Source: Spirosoma sp. (lineage in GTDB: Bacteria; Bacteroidota; Bacteroidia; Cytophagales; Spirosomataceae). Taken from it: 64,000 bases of DNA. This document shows, in pieces, positions 37,516 to 48,118 of this stretch. The notes under the pieces were generated by a model. It was not told the origin of the DNA and did not search any database. It saw only the letters and a program-made list of their open reading frames with translations. Position numbers and translations under genes: made by a program. The stretch spans positions 868,001-932,000 of the forward strand of contig NZ_JAPLET010000026.1 in assembly GCF_026391055.1 (NCBI RefSeq), in the 5' to 3' direction. The first letter of the stretch is position 1; the number at the start of each line of letters is the position of its first letter.

Positions 37516-39381
37516 TTAATGTTGAATGATTAATTTATGCACTGATGTCCGCTTATCAGCAAACAGTCGGACTAGATAAAAACCATCTGGCAGATAACTT
37601 AAATCTAACGTTTGCTGACCACGACTTGGTTCGAAACTGCTTAGTAAACGACCACCGTTGCTCATAACCTCCAGTCGATTTATCGTTGGGTCATCCCACC
37701 GGATAATGCCGCTTGTCGGGTTCGGGTACGCCCGTAGCGGAGATAAAGGTTCCGGTTCCGGAGTAGCGGTTACGATGGTATCCGGCTTGGCCCCCATTAC
37801 AGGACGGAGCATAAAGGCCCCCCTCACATTTAATGCGGCCGAACTCCCGTTCTGGTCCCAACTGCTGCCGCTATTGTAGAAAATTTGAGAGCCGAAGGGG
37901 CTGTTTTTATCAAACCCCAGCCGAAGCAAGGCCGTATCGCTGCTACTGACCTGCTGGTAGCCAACGTAGAACGTATCTTTTACGGAAACGCTCTTCGAGA
38001 ACTTGTAGTCAACAAACCCATTTCGTGATGCCGGATATTGCGTTAAGAATGACTGTTGATAGATGGCCGTTCCGGGCCGGCCGGCGCGGTTGTTGTACAC
38101 ATTGATGATGAAGGCCTGCCCGGTCTGGTTGGTCATAAAGGGCACAATACAAGCACGGATACCCCCAATGGCATCGGGCTTGTTCAGAATAAATCGCACA
38201 GCTATCTGCTCGCGCTGCCTTATTTGCTGGGCATACTCCCAGCTACCGTCGTCGTAAGCGTAGTAATCATCTAAAGCTGCAACAGCCGAGATGGTATCGT
38301 TGATACGGAGATTGATACCCGGAATGGATGGATTTTGGTCGTCGCTGGTCAACAGATCAACTTTATAGCGCAAGATGGCTCTGGTAGCCTGACCAAACCC
38401 GGTAACGGGAGTTGGTTTTACTACTTTACGCTGAGAACTGAGGGACGAAATCAGGGTTGAGCTGGTTTGTGGGTCCTCCTGCACCAGTCGCTGCGATACC
38501 TCATCGCGAACCGTAAACCGGAAGGTAGTAAAGTTGAAATTGTTAAATAGGTTGTTGATATCCGTGGTAACCGTATCCGCCATTTCAGCAGCCGGATTAA
38601 CGACGTATTGCGACAGGGGCATGGCCGTATACCGCTTCAGCAGGGGCGTTAGCGACTGTCTAACCGCCACATCTTTCACAAATCGGTCATTAACGGACCG
38701 ACCTTTGTTCAGGTAAATGTAATCGATGTGCCAGGTATCGAACGGGCCCGATTCACGGCCAAACGTTCGAAAACGAAAAGCAAATCCGGCATGAAAGTAG
38801 ACCTGATTCCGCACAGGGACGAACACCTGAAAAAAGTTATTATTAACAACACCCCCTACTTTGGCCCAAACGGTACGCCACCTGTTTGTATTATCCAGAA
38901 ATTGAACGGTCAGTGAATCACCCGCCTGACGACTCAGCGAATCGCCGGGATCGGGCAGTTCTCCCTCTCCTTTAGCCTGCCAGTAAAAACTCAGGTAAAC
39001 GGAATCGGCAGCCGTTAGCCCGGCCAGATTAATGGGTTGTGAGGTCAGAGTATCGGTATATCCCTGCGCCAGCGAGTTGTTCTGCACATATGGCCGACCG
39101 TTGGCGGCCAGCCCATCGAAGGAGGCAACGTTGATAGTGGGGTGATTGATAGCCATGGTGTTATTGATATATACACCACTGCCCGGTTGCCAGCGGGCCG
39201 GATCGGGCCGGTCGATACCAGGTCGACCACTTGCCGTTGAAAAGTCCTCAAAAAATGGCAAATTGAGCGAACCCTGTCCCCTGCCTGTCGAACACGACAA
39301 AACCAACAGGATAAGCCAGATGCCACGCAGACGGCGTCCGGCAAACGGTGTGGGCGGCTGACAACGGAAATCAATTCTCAT
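37516..39381 (-). CDS. T9SS type A sorting domain-containing protein
   Basis: C-terminus LSPLRAYPNPTSGIIRWDDPTINRLEVMSNGGRLLSSF...DGFYLVRLFADKRTSVHKLIIQH. Confidence 0.88.
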   Translation of the reverse strand: MRIDFRCQPPTPFAGRRLRGIWLILLVLSCSTGRGQGSLNLPFFEDFSTASGRPGIDRPDPARWQPGSGVYINNTMAINHPTINVASFDGLAANGRPYVQNNSLAQGYTDTLTSQPINLAGLTAADSVYLSFYWQAKGEGELPDPGDSLSRQAGDSLTVQFLDNTNRWRTVWAKVGGVVNNNFFQVFVPVRNQVYFHAGFAFRFRTFGRESGPFDTWHIDYIYLNKGRSVNDRFVKDVAVRQSLTPLLKRYTAMPLSQYVVNPAAEMADTVTTDINNLFNNFNFTTFRFTVRDEVSQRLVQEDPQTSSTLISSLSSQRKVVKPTPVTGFGQATRAILRYKVDLLTSDDQNPSIPGINLRINDTISAVAALDDYYAYDDGSWEYAQQIRQREQIAVRFILNKPDAIGGIRACIVPFMTNQTGQAFIINVYNNRAGRPGTAIYQQSFLTQYPASRNGFVDYKFSKSVSVKDTFYVGYQQVSSSDTALLRLGFDKNSPFGSQIFYNSGSSWDQNGSSAALNVRGAFMLRPVMGAKPDTIVTATPEPEPLSPLRAYPNPTSGIIRWDDPTINRLEVMSNGGRLLSSFEPSRGQQTLDLSYLPDGFYLVRLFADKRTSVHKLIIQH

Positions 39382-39407
39382 CGGGTAATACAGGCCGGAA
39401 GTAGTTT

Positions 39408-40184
39408 TTATTGGTCCGGTTCAATTGGCCCTACAATCCACAGATCCATTGTCTCGCCAACGCGGATACGCTCGCCAGACCGTGCTTCGGGCCGCTGTCT
39501 GATTACGGTACCAACCTCCTTCTCGGGGTCGTCTACGGAAATTTTCGTGCCAACTTTCAAATTCGATCCGCGAATAGCGGCTTCGGCTTCGTCGACTGGC
39601 AATCCTACAACGTTCGGAATCTCGAACATCGTACTTCCTAATCCATCACCAACTTCAAGATCGATTTGAGCGCCTTTAGGAATGGGCGTTCCAGGCGTGA
39701 TTTCCTTACCATTATACAACTGCCGAAGCACCGCATTTTTGGCCACATCTGGTACATAGATGGGCGGGCCGCTTAGTAGATCCAACGACTTGAGGTTAAG
39801 TTCTGCACTGCGAAGGGTTAAGTTGACCAAATTAGGCATCTGTACCATCGGTGCGACACGCTTGGTAATGGTCAGGTATATTTTACGACCCTCCTTTACC
39901 TTCGCATTAGCCCTTGGGTACTGCTGAATTACCGTTAATGGCTGTGCTCCGGCAACGAAGGTGCAGTCACTAACTTCGTAACGGAGATCTCTGTCATCCA
40001 GCAGGTTCTCCATCTCATCCAGACTCAGGCGCGTTACATCCGGTACGGTGATCGTCTGCCCATGATTCGTTGTATAGGGCAGATAAACGAAGAAGAATAC
40101 CAGAAACAGAGCAGCTATCAGGGCCAGAATAATGCCAATATGGATCAGCAGGTCAAAAAAGGAGCGGGTGCTGATTTTAGCCAT
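39408..40184 (-). CDS. PASTA domain-containing membrane protein
   Basis: Single TM then QTITVPDVTRLSLDEMENLLDDRDLRYEV; PMVQMPNLVNLTLRSAELNLKSLDL; FEIPNVVGLPVDEAEAAIRGSNLKVG. Confidence 0.93.
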   Translation of the reverse strand: MAKISTRSFFDLLIHIGIILALIAALFLVFFFVYLPYTTNHGQTITVPDVTRLSLDEMENLLDDRDLRYEVSDCTFVAGAQPLTVIQQYPRANAKVKEGRKIYLTITKRVAPMVQMPNLVNLTLRSAELNLKSLDLLSGPPIYVPDVAKNAVLRQLYNGKEITPGTPIPKGAQIDLEVGDGLGSTMFEIPNVVGLPVDEAEAAIRGSNLKVGTKISVDDPEKEVGTVIRQRPEARSGERIRVGETMDLWIVGPIEPDQ

Positions 40185-40271
40185 TCGGGTGTGGTGATTG
40201 GTGAAGCCTTATCGGCGCAGTGGGTTCATTTGGTTTACTAATCGCACAAAAGTAGCAGAATCCGCAACGGC

Positions 40272-40874
40272 CTATCGATAGCCCGCAAACATTTTTTTAA
40301 GGTATTTACCAACAATATCGAACTCCAGATTGACCATGTCGCCAACCTTTAAATCCCGAAACGTGGTGTGATTATACGTATATGGAATGATGGTTACCCG
40401 GAACCGATTGTCTTCTGAATTGAAAACGGTCAAACTAACGCCATTGATACATATCGAGCCTTTTTCGACCGTTATGTTTCGATTGGCGGGGTCATCACCC
40501 GGCGCATATTCAAAATCGAAGAGCCAGCTGCCGTCAACGTCCTGTATATTGGTACAGCGTCCGGGCTGGTCAACATGCCCCTGTACAATATGCCCATCAA
40601 ATCGGCCATTGGCAGGCATACACCGTTCAAGATTGACCCGATCGCCAACGGCTAGCTTGCCAAGATTGGTTTTTTTTAGCGTTTCATCCACGGCCGTTAC
40701 CGTGTAGCTTCGGTCGTCCAGGCTGGTCACCGTCAGGCAAACGCCGTTATGGCTAACACTCTGATCAATTTTCAGTTCGGGAGTCAGCGACGACTCAATT
40801 CTAAATGTCAGGTTGGTCCCTGTTGCTTCTATGGCTTCTACAAGACCGGTTGTTTCTACAATTCCAGTAAACAT
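40272..40874 (-). CDS. ribE: Riboflavin synthase
   Basis: MFTGIVETTGLVEAIE; VSHNGVCLTVTSLDDRSYTVTAVDETLKKTNLG; GHIVQGHVDQPG; KGSICINGVSLTV. Confidence 0.96.
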   Translation of the reverse strand: MFTGIVETTGLVEAIEATGTNLTFRIESSLTPELKIDQSVSHNGVCLTVTSLDDRSYTVTAVDETLKKTNLGKLAVGDRVNLERCMPANGRFDGHIVQGHVDQPGRCTNIQDVDGSWLFDFEYAPGDDPANRNITVEKGSICINGVSLTVFNSEDNRFRVTIIPYTYNHTTFRDLKVGDMVNLEFDIVGKYLKKMFAGYR

Positions 40875-40893
40875 AAATAGGAATAAGTTGGTG

Positions 40894-40962
40894 AGTCGGT
40901 AAGTTAGTAAGTGGCTTGCGCATGTGTTGCTCAGGCGTCAGCCACTTACTAACTTACCGACT
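40894..40962. repeat. Perfect 23-bp inverted repeat
   Basis: agtcggtaagttagtaagtggct (40894-40916) / agccacttactaacttaccgact (40940-40962). Confidence 0.95.
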
Positions 40963-41715
40963 TATCACCATAAACAGCGAACTACCGAAGGGGGTTCGTC
41001 TCAATAGTTTTTGCTCCGCCCGAACAATACCGAGCAGCAGTTTATTAAGCCACCTAACCGGCAAATACACATCCGACTTCGCTTCGCCGGGCTTACTCCA
41101 GCCCAGCCTTAACCGAAGTCGCTGCCATTGCCTCACCAAAACTATGGGCAGTGAAAGAATAAAACTCCAATAGGTATATGATCGAAGATTCAGGCAATTT
41201 TGAGAAAGTAGCGGCTCGAAATCGCTTAAAACAAATCGCTGGACAATGCCAACGGCCAAATCATGTTCTCCACGAAAAGCACCGAAGGCGTTGTTATTGC
41301 TGATCAGGATACCCCCCGGTTTTAGCCGACCAGTCAAGGCCATCATCAGTGGCGCTAAGTCGGCCTTCGTAAAATAACAGAAGACATCGTTACAGATAAT
41401 AGCATCGTACATATGCGTCGGCTCGAAATCGGCCAGATCGTTGAGATTAACGAGCGAAACGGGAAGCTTCCGGTCATGGCAGTACACAACCGCATCGACC
41501 GACCCGTCGATGCCTCGCAGGCGGGTGTAGCCCATCTGATGCAAAAAAGTTAGCAATCCACCGGTGCCGCAGCCAGCGTCCAGAATGGCCACATCGCGGT
41601 TTTCACCAAACCGATGCATCAGTGCCTCGCCTACCCGTTCATGTAAATGCTTGTACCACCACAACTGGCCTTCCAGCCTGAACATTTTTTCGTATTCTTC
41701 CGAACGACCAATCAT
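40954..41715 (-). CDS. Class I SAM-dependent methyltransferase
   Basis: VAILDAGCGTGGLLTFLHQMGYTRLRGIDGS; ICNDVFCYF; LKPGGILISNNNA. Confidence 0.9.
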   Translation of the reverse strand: MIGRSEEYEKMFRLEGQLWWYKHLHERVGEALMHRFGENRDVAILDAGCGTGGLLTFLHQMGYTRLRGIDGSVDAVVYCHDRKLPVSLVNLNDLADFEPTHMYDAIICNDVFCYFTKADLAPLMMALTGRLKPGGILISNNNAFGAFRGEHDLAVGIVQRFVLSDFEPLLSQNCLNLRSYTYWSFILSLPIVLVRQWQRLRLRLGWSKPGEAKSDVYLPVRWLNKLLLGIVRAEQKLLRRTPFGSSLFMVISR

Positions 41716-41772
41716 GCTTGAGAAACTGTGTAGACGTAGATCCTGAAGACGCCGATCATAACGCTGACCTGA

Positions 41773-42711
41773 TTACTGCTCTACCGCTTGCTCTTTCCGC
41801 AGGCCTTTATACTTGATAACGTAGGGCGGCAGTCCACTGTGGGCCATAAATAACTTACCGAGGTACTCGCCCAGCACACCCAGGAATAGCAGTTGAACGC
41901 CCAAACCGGTCACAATAGCCCACATAACAACTATCCAGCCGCCAAAGTCAATCCGATTCGTCAGCCAGCCTATTACCAGCAACAGACCACCGAACACCCC
42001 AAGGCTTGCCAGAGCAGCCCCTAAAACAGTAAACATCCGGATTGGCCAAAGTGAATAACCGATAAACACGTTTATAAACAACGAAACAAGTTTACGGACC
42101 GTGTAACCCGAACGCCCTTCAGTCCTGGCATTATGCGGTACCTCAACGCTCCCTACTGTAGTTGTTGTTCGAAAGATCAGCCCGTCGATGTACGGATAAG
42201 GCCCTTTGTAACGGCAGATTTCGTCCACCACTTCGCGACGGATAACCTTAAAGCTTGACAGGTACAGGTCCTTGGGCTTACCTATGGAATAGGTTGTGAG
42301 GATGTTTACAAGCCGGCTACCAATATTTCGAAACCAGTGATGCTTCTTTTGGGCGTACCGGCTATAAACCACATCGTATTGCCCATGCTCAGCAGCCTCA
42401 ACAAGCGTCAGGATGGCCTCGGGTGGATTCTGAAAATCATCGTCAATAATGACTACATACTGACCCGTTGTGTGATTCAGGCCACATAGTACGGCATTGA
42501 ACTCACCAAAATTGCGACGAAGGGAAATAGCCGTCACATTATCGTATCGATTCTCAAGCTGTTGGCACACACTCTCCGAACGATCAGCGCTGCCGTCATT
42601 AACCAGAATTATTTCAAACGCCAGTCCGGCCAGCCACCCCTGCAACCGTTCTGTCAACGGGGCAATGGTACGTTCGCTGTTATAAACTGGAATGACGACG
42701 GATAAAAACAT
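41773..42711 (-). CDS. Glycosyltransferase family 2 (DPM1/undecaprenyl-phosphate glycosyltransferase type)
   Basis: LSVVIPVYNSERTIAPLTERL; IILVNDGSADRSESVC; VVIIDDDFQNPPEAI; two C-terminal TM helices. Confidence 0.95.
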   Translation of the reverse strand: MFLSVVIPVYNSERTIAPLTERLQGWLAGLAFEIILVNDGSADRSESVCQQLENRYDNVTAISLRRNFGEFNAVLCGLNHTTGQYVVIIDDDFQNPPEAILTLVEAAEHGQYDVVYSRYAQKKHHWFRNIGSRLVNILTTYSIGKPKDLYLSSFKVIRREVVDEICRYKGPYPYIDGLIFRTTTTVGSVEVPHNARTEGRSGYTVRKLVSLFINVFIGYSLWPIRMFTVLGAALASLGVFGGLLLVIGWLTNRIDFGGWIVVMWAIVTGLGVQLLFLGVLGEYLGKLFMAHSGLPPYVIKYKGLRKEQAVEQ

Positions 42712-42765
42712 GAATCTAAAAGTGTGAAAAGCAAAAAAGGAGCGTGTCAGGTCGGTAATGGCGAT

Positions 42766-43881
42766 TCAGACGTTCGTTGTTTTACTTATTGAATTAATGG
42801 TCTCGATAATAAAGTCGGTCTCATGATCCGTCAACGCCGGGTTGAGGGGCAAACTCAGGCTGTTCTGGTGCAACTGCTCGGCAATTGGCAGGAATAAATG
42901 AGCGTATGCCGCATAAGCCTGCTGATGGTGGGGCGGGATAGGATAATGTATATCCGTTCCAATACCCTGCTCCAGTAGATAAGCCCGGAAATCGTCGCGC
43001 CTGGGATGCTGAATAACAAACAAGTGCCAGGCATCTAGTTCAACCTGATCGGCCGGCGGCAGTACAACGTCCGGGTTGGTAATACCAGTTAGATATCGTT
43101 TTACCAGTTCTTTCCGACGGTTGTTCGCTTCGGTCAGCCCCGGCAGTTTAACCGATAGCACGGCAGCCTGAAGTTCATCCAAACGACTGTTGAATCCCAG
43201 ATAGTCGTTTATGTACTTTTGCCCGGACCCATAGTTTCGCAAGGCACGCAAACGCTCGGCAAGCACACTATCATTTGTTGTAATAGCCCCGGCATCACCC
43301 AGCGCCCCAAGGTTTTTGGTTGGATAAAAGCTCCAGCCTGCGGCATCGCCCAGATTACCCGCTCTTTGCTGTATCCTGTTACCCTGGTAACTGGCACCAT
43401 GTGCCTGAGCGGCATCTTCGAGCACGTTCAGGCCATATCGTTGAGCCAGCTTATTGATTGCATCCATATCGCAGCAGCGGCCATACAGATGCACGGGCAG
43501 AATTGCCCGGGTATTGGCCGTAATGGCTGCTTCAATACGGAGAGGGTCGAGTAAGTAGGTGCGTGGATCGGGCTCAACAAAAACGGGAGTCAACCCAGCA
43601 TGCGTAATGCTGAGTACCGAAGCAATGTAGGCGTTCGATGCAACGATGACCTCACTTTTAGCCGGAAAAGCCCATGCGTTCAACACTAATGTCAAAGCCT
43701 CCAGCCCATTGGCAACGCCTACACAATGCCTGGTCTGGCAATAGGCTGCAAACTCACTTTCAAACGCTTCGACTTCCTGTCCTAGCACATACCAGCCCGA
43801 TTTCGTGACCCGTCCAACGGCTGAGGTAATACTCTGTTGATAAGGTTCGTTAATACGTTTTAAGTCCAGAAACGGAATCAT
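42766..43881 (-). CDS. DegT/DnrJ/EryC1/StrS aminotransferase (FdtB-like)
   Basis: [93 protein letters not shown]. Confidence 0.95.
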   Translation of the reverse strand: MIPFLDLKRINEPYQQSITSAVGRVTKSGWYVLGQEVEAFESEFAAYCQTRHCVGVANGLEALTLVLNAWAFPAKSEVIVASNAYIASVLSITHAGLTPVFVEPDPRTYLLDPLRIEAAITANTRAILPVHLYGRCCDMDAINKLAQRYGLNVLEDAAQAHGASYQGNRIQQRAGNLGDAAGWSFYPTKNLGALGDAGAITTNDSVLAERLRALRNYGSGQKYINDYLGFNSRLDELQAAVLSVKLPGLTEANNRRKELVKRYLTGITNPDVVLPPADQVELDAWHLFVIQHPRRDDFRAYLLEQGIGTDIHYPIPPHHQQAYAAYAHLFLPIAEQLHQNSLSLPLNPALTDHETDFIIETINSISKTTNV

Positions 43882-44285
43882 TCAGAAGCAGCCATAAGTA
43901 GACTATTCTCCATTTGGCCGTTCAGATAAGGCTCGTAAATGTAATCGTCTTTATCGTACAACTCATTTGAAACGACCAGTAGAATAGCATCGTCGGAGAA
44001 CTCATCCATGCTATGCCAGTCTTTAGGTTCGAGAACCAGACATTGGCGTGGAGTAGCCAGGCGAATCACCTCCTCCTTTGCGCCATCGTTGTTATAAACC
44101 CGGCAGCTACCTCTCAGGCAGATAAGTGCATTCCAGGCCTGATGATGTCGATGACCCGCACGAGTGCCACTGCCAGCTTCGTAAATGTAAAAGACGCGTT
44201 GAATTACGCCAGGAATAATTTTTTCAAAAACGGTTAAGTTTCCCGTATCGGATTCGTATGTTGTTAATTCGTAAAGTTTGGCCAT
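43878..44285 (-). CDS. WxcM/FdtA-like sugar 3,4-ketoisomerase (cupin)
   Basis: [75 protein letters not shown]. Confidence 0.93.
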   Translation of the reverse strand: MAKLYELTTYESDTGNLTVFEKIIPGVIQRVFYIYEAGSGTRAGHRHHQAWNALICLRGSCRVYNNDGAKEEVIRLATPRQCLVLEPKDWHSMDEFSDDAILLVVSNELYDKDDYIYEPYLNGQMENSLLMAASE

Positions 44286-44465
44286 CCGCAAAACTGGTTT
44301 GACTAATGAAGTAGCTGATTTATATTGGCGGTTCTAAAATTATTAAAAACGAATTGAACAGTATGCCACAATTAATTCACTAAGCATAAATACTTACAAA
44401 TCTATGTAAAGTTAAACTTATATGATATATGTACCCATTTTTAATCCCTTTTTGTCTATAAAATC

Positions 44466-45110
44466 ATGATAAAGAATAGATTCTTCTTAACCGGATTGTT
44501 CTTACTGAGTCTAATCGTCCTCTATTATACCTTCTTCGACGGTGGTAATATTACTTCATCCAGTAGTATAGGTGAGGTCATTGACCCGGCTACCTACCGC
44601 CAGCAAGTAGACGTGAAACGCACTGAAAAAGACAAGTTTATGCGAACCAGTACTGAGTCGCCATTCACGGATAAGTCGTCTTTTAAAGGACTCACCTATT
44701 TTGCCCCTGACCCGTCTTACCGGGTTACGGCCCGACTTGAACCTTTTGCCGACAAGACCCAGAAGCTGGTCGTTAGCATGAGCGATGGCAGCGAAGAAGT
44801 GTACGAAAAATTTGCCCATGCCGTTTTCAGTCTGGATGGCGAAGCACACCGACTGTTGATCGTTAAGCAGGAAAATACATACTCCATTCTCTTTCGGGAT
44901 GCGACTTCGGGCAAAGAGACATACGGGGGCGGACGCTATCTGGAACTCGATCCTGCCACGCTCACCGATACGCGCACCACGCTGGACTTTAACACGGCTT
45001 ATAACCCCTATTGCGCCTATAATCCCGGCTACGCCTGTCCACTACCCCCAGCAGAAAACACCCTGAAAGTGGCGGTAAAGGCTGGCGAAAAATACATTCC
45101 CCACGAGTAG
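44466..45110 (+). CDS. DUF1684 domain-containing protein
   Basis: FKGLTYFAPDPSYRVTARLEPF; GKETYGGGRYLELDPA...TLDFNTAYNPYCAYNPGYACPLPPAENTLKVAVKAGEK. Confidence 0.93.
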   Translation: MIKNRFFLTGLFLLSLIVLYYTFFDGGNITSSSSIGEVIDPATYRQQVDVKRTEKDKFMRTSTESPFTDKSSFKGLTYFAPDPSYRVTARLEPFADKTQKLVVSMSDGSEEVYEKFAHAVFSLDGEAHRLLIVKQENTYSILFRDATSGKETYGGGRYLELDPATLTDTRTTLDFNTAYNPYCAYNPGYACPLPPAENTLKVAVKAGEKYIPHE

Positions 45111-45213
45111 CCAACCTGAACCCTGTCAGTTTTTTGGTGTCAATTACCTGAATGAGCAAGTAGCCAATCAAGCAAATGGCTAACTTTGCAGTAATTATCT
45201 GCTTTGCCGCTGT

Positions 45214-47658
45214 ATGGAAGTTTCCTATAAATGGTTACAAGAGTTCATTGAATTACCCGAGTCACCCGAAGAAGTCGGTAAAATTTTAACCGCAACGGGA
45301 CTTGAAGTCGAAGGAATAGAAAAGATAGATGCTGTACCCGGTGGACTGTCGGGCGTAGTTATTGGCCAGGTACTGACCTGTTCTAAACATCCCGATGCCG
45401 ATAAACTGAGCCTGACTACGGTTGATGTTGGAGCCGAACAGCCCTTACCTATTGTGTGCGGTGCACCCAATGTGGCAGCTGGTCAGAAAGTGATTGTCGC
45501 ACTGGTGGGGGCTACACTTTATCCAAGCGCCGGCGAACCCTTTCAGATTAAGAAAGCCAAAATTCGGGGCGCAGCCTCCGAAGGGATGATCTGTGCCGAA
45601 GACGAAATTGGCCTGGGCACATCCCACGCAGGTATTATTGTGCTGGACCCGGACGGTCCGGCGTCCCAGCTGCCAAACGGGACACCCGCAGCCCGTTATT
45701 TCAACCTCGAATCAGATTATCAAATCGCCATTGGGTTAACGCCTAACCGAATCGATGCCGCGTCTCACTACGGTACAGCGCGCGATCTGAAAGCCGTACT
45801 CAAACGGCCCCTTCGCCTGCCCTCCGTAGACGCCTTCGCCGTAGCTGGCACAGACCTGACGCTCGATGTACATGTGGAAGATACGACAGCCTGCCCGCGG
45901 TACGCCGGGGTTACGTTAAGTGGCCTGACCGTTGGCGAATCGCCCGACTGGCTGAAACAACGGTTACTTAGTATTGGCCTCAACCCCATCAACAACGTCG
46001 TCGACGTAACCAATTACGTTTGTCATGACCTTGGTCAGCCCCTCCATGCGTTCGATGCCGCCAGGATTGCAGGCGGTAAGGTCATCGTGAAAACATTACC
46101 GGAGGGTACGCCTTTTATAACCCTGGATGGTGTGGAAAGGAAACTGACGGCTACCGATCTGATGATCTGCGATGCTGAAAAGCCGATGTGTATCGCTGGT
46201 GTTTTTGGCGGTCAGTATTCGGGTGTATCGGCCCAAACGACCAGCATCTTCCTGGAATCTGCTTATTTCTCACCAACGTCTGTTCGTAAAACGGCCCAGC
46301 ACCACGGGTTGAAAACAGATGCCTCGTTCCGGTTCGAGCGTGGCATTGACCCCAACATAACGGTATTTGCTCTGAAACGCGCTGCCCTGCTCATTCAGCA
46401 AGTGGCCGGTGGAACGGTTAGTTCAGCTGTTACCGATATTTACCCAGACCCGATCGAGTCATTCCGGGTGCCGGTGCGTTACCGTAACATCGATCGACTG
46501 ATTGGCATCAAAATCGACCACTCTGAGATTCATCGGATATTGGAAGCACTGGACATTCAGGCCGAAGAAAAGACCGATGCAGGTTTTCTGGCCATTGTGC
46601 CTCCCTACCGCGTCGATGTAACGCGTGAGGCCGATGTTGTTGAAGAAATACTTCGAATCTATGGGCTTGATAACGTTCCCCTGTCGGTAAACCTGGCGGC
46701 TGATTCGTTATCGGAATTCCCCAAAACAGACCCTGATCAATGGCAAAGCCGGGTTGGCCAGCTGCTGGCGGCCAATGGCTTTTACGAAATCCTGACCCTA
46801 TCACTAACCCGTCCGGCCTATAATGATGCCATCCGGTCGTCATTGCCCGGCGAGGACGTAACGCTGCTCAATCCCCTTAGCGAGGAGCTGTCTGTTATGC
46901 GGCAAACGCTGCTGTTCTCGGCGCTCGAAACGCTGTTGTATAACCAGAACCGACGGCAGAAAGACTTGAAGACATTCGAATTTGGCAAGGTTTATCATAA
47001 AGTAAAACTTGACGATTCGACTACGAAATACGTTGAACGGATACGGATGAGCCTGGCTATTCTCGGCAACCAGCAACCCGAAAACTGGCTTCAGAAAGCA
47101 CAACCGGTGGCGTTTCATGACCTGGCTACGGCTGTTCAGCGGATACTAAACCTATTCCGGGTCAAAGCTTACGAAACCCAACCCGCCGACACTACCCTTT
47201 TCCAGTATGGCGTGACGTATGTTGTCAATAAAAAACCACTTGTTAGCCTGGGGTTAGTAAACCCCAAACTGACGAAGCTGGTAGATCTGAAACAGCCTGT
47301 GTTTTACGCCGACTTCGATTGGCAGGCTCTGCTCAAACTAGCAACGACCAAAGTACGCTACGAGGAGGTTTCCAAATTTCCCGAAGTTCGTCGTGACCTG
47401 TCGCTGGTACTTGATCAGGCCATTTCGTTCGAGCAGATCAGTAAGCTGGCCCGACAAACGGAACGGAAATTATTACGGTCTGTGAATGTGTTTGATGTGT
47501 ATGAAGGAGAGAATCTGGGTGCTGGCAAAAAAGCCTATTCAGTCAGTTTCATGCTTCAGGATACCACCCAGACCCTTACGGAAGCAACAATTGATAAAAC
47601 AATGCAACGGCTCATGACGGCTTTTGAGCAGGAGTTAGGGGCAGTAATCAGAAAATAA
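45214..47658 (+). CDS. pheT: Phenylalanyl-tRNA synthetase beta subunit
   Basis: MEVSYKWLQEFIELPESPEEVGKILTATGLEVEGIEKID; VTPNRIDAASHYGTARDLKAVL; C-terminal FDX-ACB (KFPEVRRDLSLVLDQAISFEQI). Confidence 0.98.
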   Translation: MEVSYKWLQEFIELPESPEEVGKILTATGLEVEGIEKIDAVPGGLSGVVIGQVLTCSKHPDADKLSLTTVDVGAEQPLPIVCGAPNVAAGQKVIVALVGATLYPSAGEPFQIKKAKIRGAASEGMICAEDEIGLGTSHAGIIVLDPDGPASQLPNGTPAARYFNLESDYQIAIGLTPNRIDAASHYGTARDLKAVLKRPLRLPSVDAFAVAGTDLTLDVHVEDTTACPRYAGVTLSGLTVGESPDWLKQRLLSIGLNPINNVVDVTNYVCHDLGQPLHAFDAARIAGGKVIVKTLPEGTPFITLDGVERKLTATDLMICDAEKPMCIAGVFGGQYSGVSAQTTSIFLESAYFSPTSVRKTAQHHGLKTDASFRFERGIDPNITVFALKRAALLIQQVAGGTVSSAVTDIYPDPIESFRVPVRYRNIDRLIGIKIDHSEIHRILEALDIQAEEKTDAGFLAIVPPYRVDVTREADVVEEILRIYGLDNVPLSVNLAADSLSEFPKTDPDQWQSRVGQLLAANGFYEILTLSLTRPAYNDAIRSSLPGEDVTLLNPLSEELSVMRQTLLFSALETLLYNQNRRQKDLKTFEFGKVYHKVKLDDSTTKYVERIRMSLAILGNQQPENWLQKAQPVAFHDLATAVQRILNLFRVKAYETQPADTTLFQYGVTYVVNKKPLVSLGLVNPKLTKLVDLKQPVFYADFDWQALLKLATTKVRYEEVSKFPEVRRDLSLVLDQAISFEQISKLARQTERKLLRSVNVFDVYEGENLGAGKKAYSVSFMLQDTTQTLTEATIDKTMQRLMTAFEQELGAVIRK

Positions 47659-47666
47659 TAGTGGAG

Positions 47667-47718
47667 TGGTTAATTAGTCAACTAGTTTCAACCAGTTAAC
47701 CATTTCACTAATTAATCA
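47667..47718. repeat. Degenerate inverted repeat downstream of pheT
   Basis: tggttaattagt (47667-47678) / actaattaatca (47707-47718), 11/12. Confidence 0.7.
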
Positions 47719-47731
47719 ATTACTTTATACT

Positions 47732-48070
47732 GTGGTTAGCGAACATCAAATTATTGCACTGGTCGAGCGTTTTGAGCATAAACTCAAAAAGCTTAGGGAA
47801 GAGTATGTTGATGCGCAGAAGCAGGTCGAACAACTGGAACTGGAGAATGCAACCCTTCAGGAAAGTTTGAAAGAACAACAGGATTTGGTCAGGCAACTGC
47901 GGAAAAAACCTGTTAATTCGGAAAAAAATACACCAAAGTCGAAAGATGTTGGTATAATTGTAAAAGACAATCTGTCTGAGACAGATACGAATGCTGAATT
48001 AAAACGACAACTCGACGAGTATATCCGGGAACTGGAACGGTGCATTGCTCATTTGAGTAGTTTGTCATAA
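47732..48070 (+). CDS. Coiled-coil protein upstream of zapA (ZapB-like)
   Basis: VERFEHKLKKLREEYVDAQKQVEQLELENATLQESLKEQQDLVRQLRKK; position adjacent to zapA; GTG start. Confidence 0.75.
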   Translation: MVSEHQIIALVERFEHKLKKLREEYVDAQKQVEQLELENATLQESLKEQQDLVRQLRKKPVNSEKNTPKSKDVGIIVKDNLSETDTNAELKRQLDEYIRELERCIAHLSSLS

Positions 48071-48079
48071 ACCCAAATT

Positions 48080-48108
48080 GGCTCCGGGGGGAACGCCCTA
48101 TCTGAGCC
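48080..48108 (+). ncRNA. Candidate RNA hairpin in the spacer before zapA (weak)
   Basis: ggctc ... gagcc arms with inner gggg/ccc pairing. Confidence 0.2.
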
Positions 48109-48118
48109 GACTGCAGCG

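Noticed and set aside
40875-40953. FMN riboswitch upstream of ribE
   Set aside because: The 79-nt spacer is occupied by the 23-bp palindrome and has no conserved FMN-aptamer segments that I can recognise.
45111-45213. T-box or attenuator upstream of pheT
   Set aside because: Spacer is about 100 nt, lacks a T-box TGGNACCGCG-like sequence and a convincing terminator/antiterminator pair.
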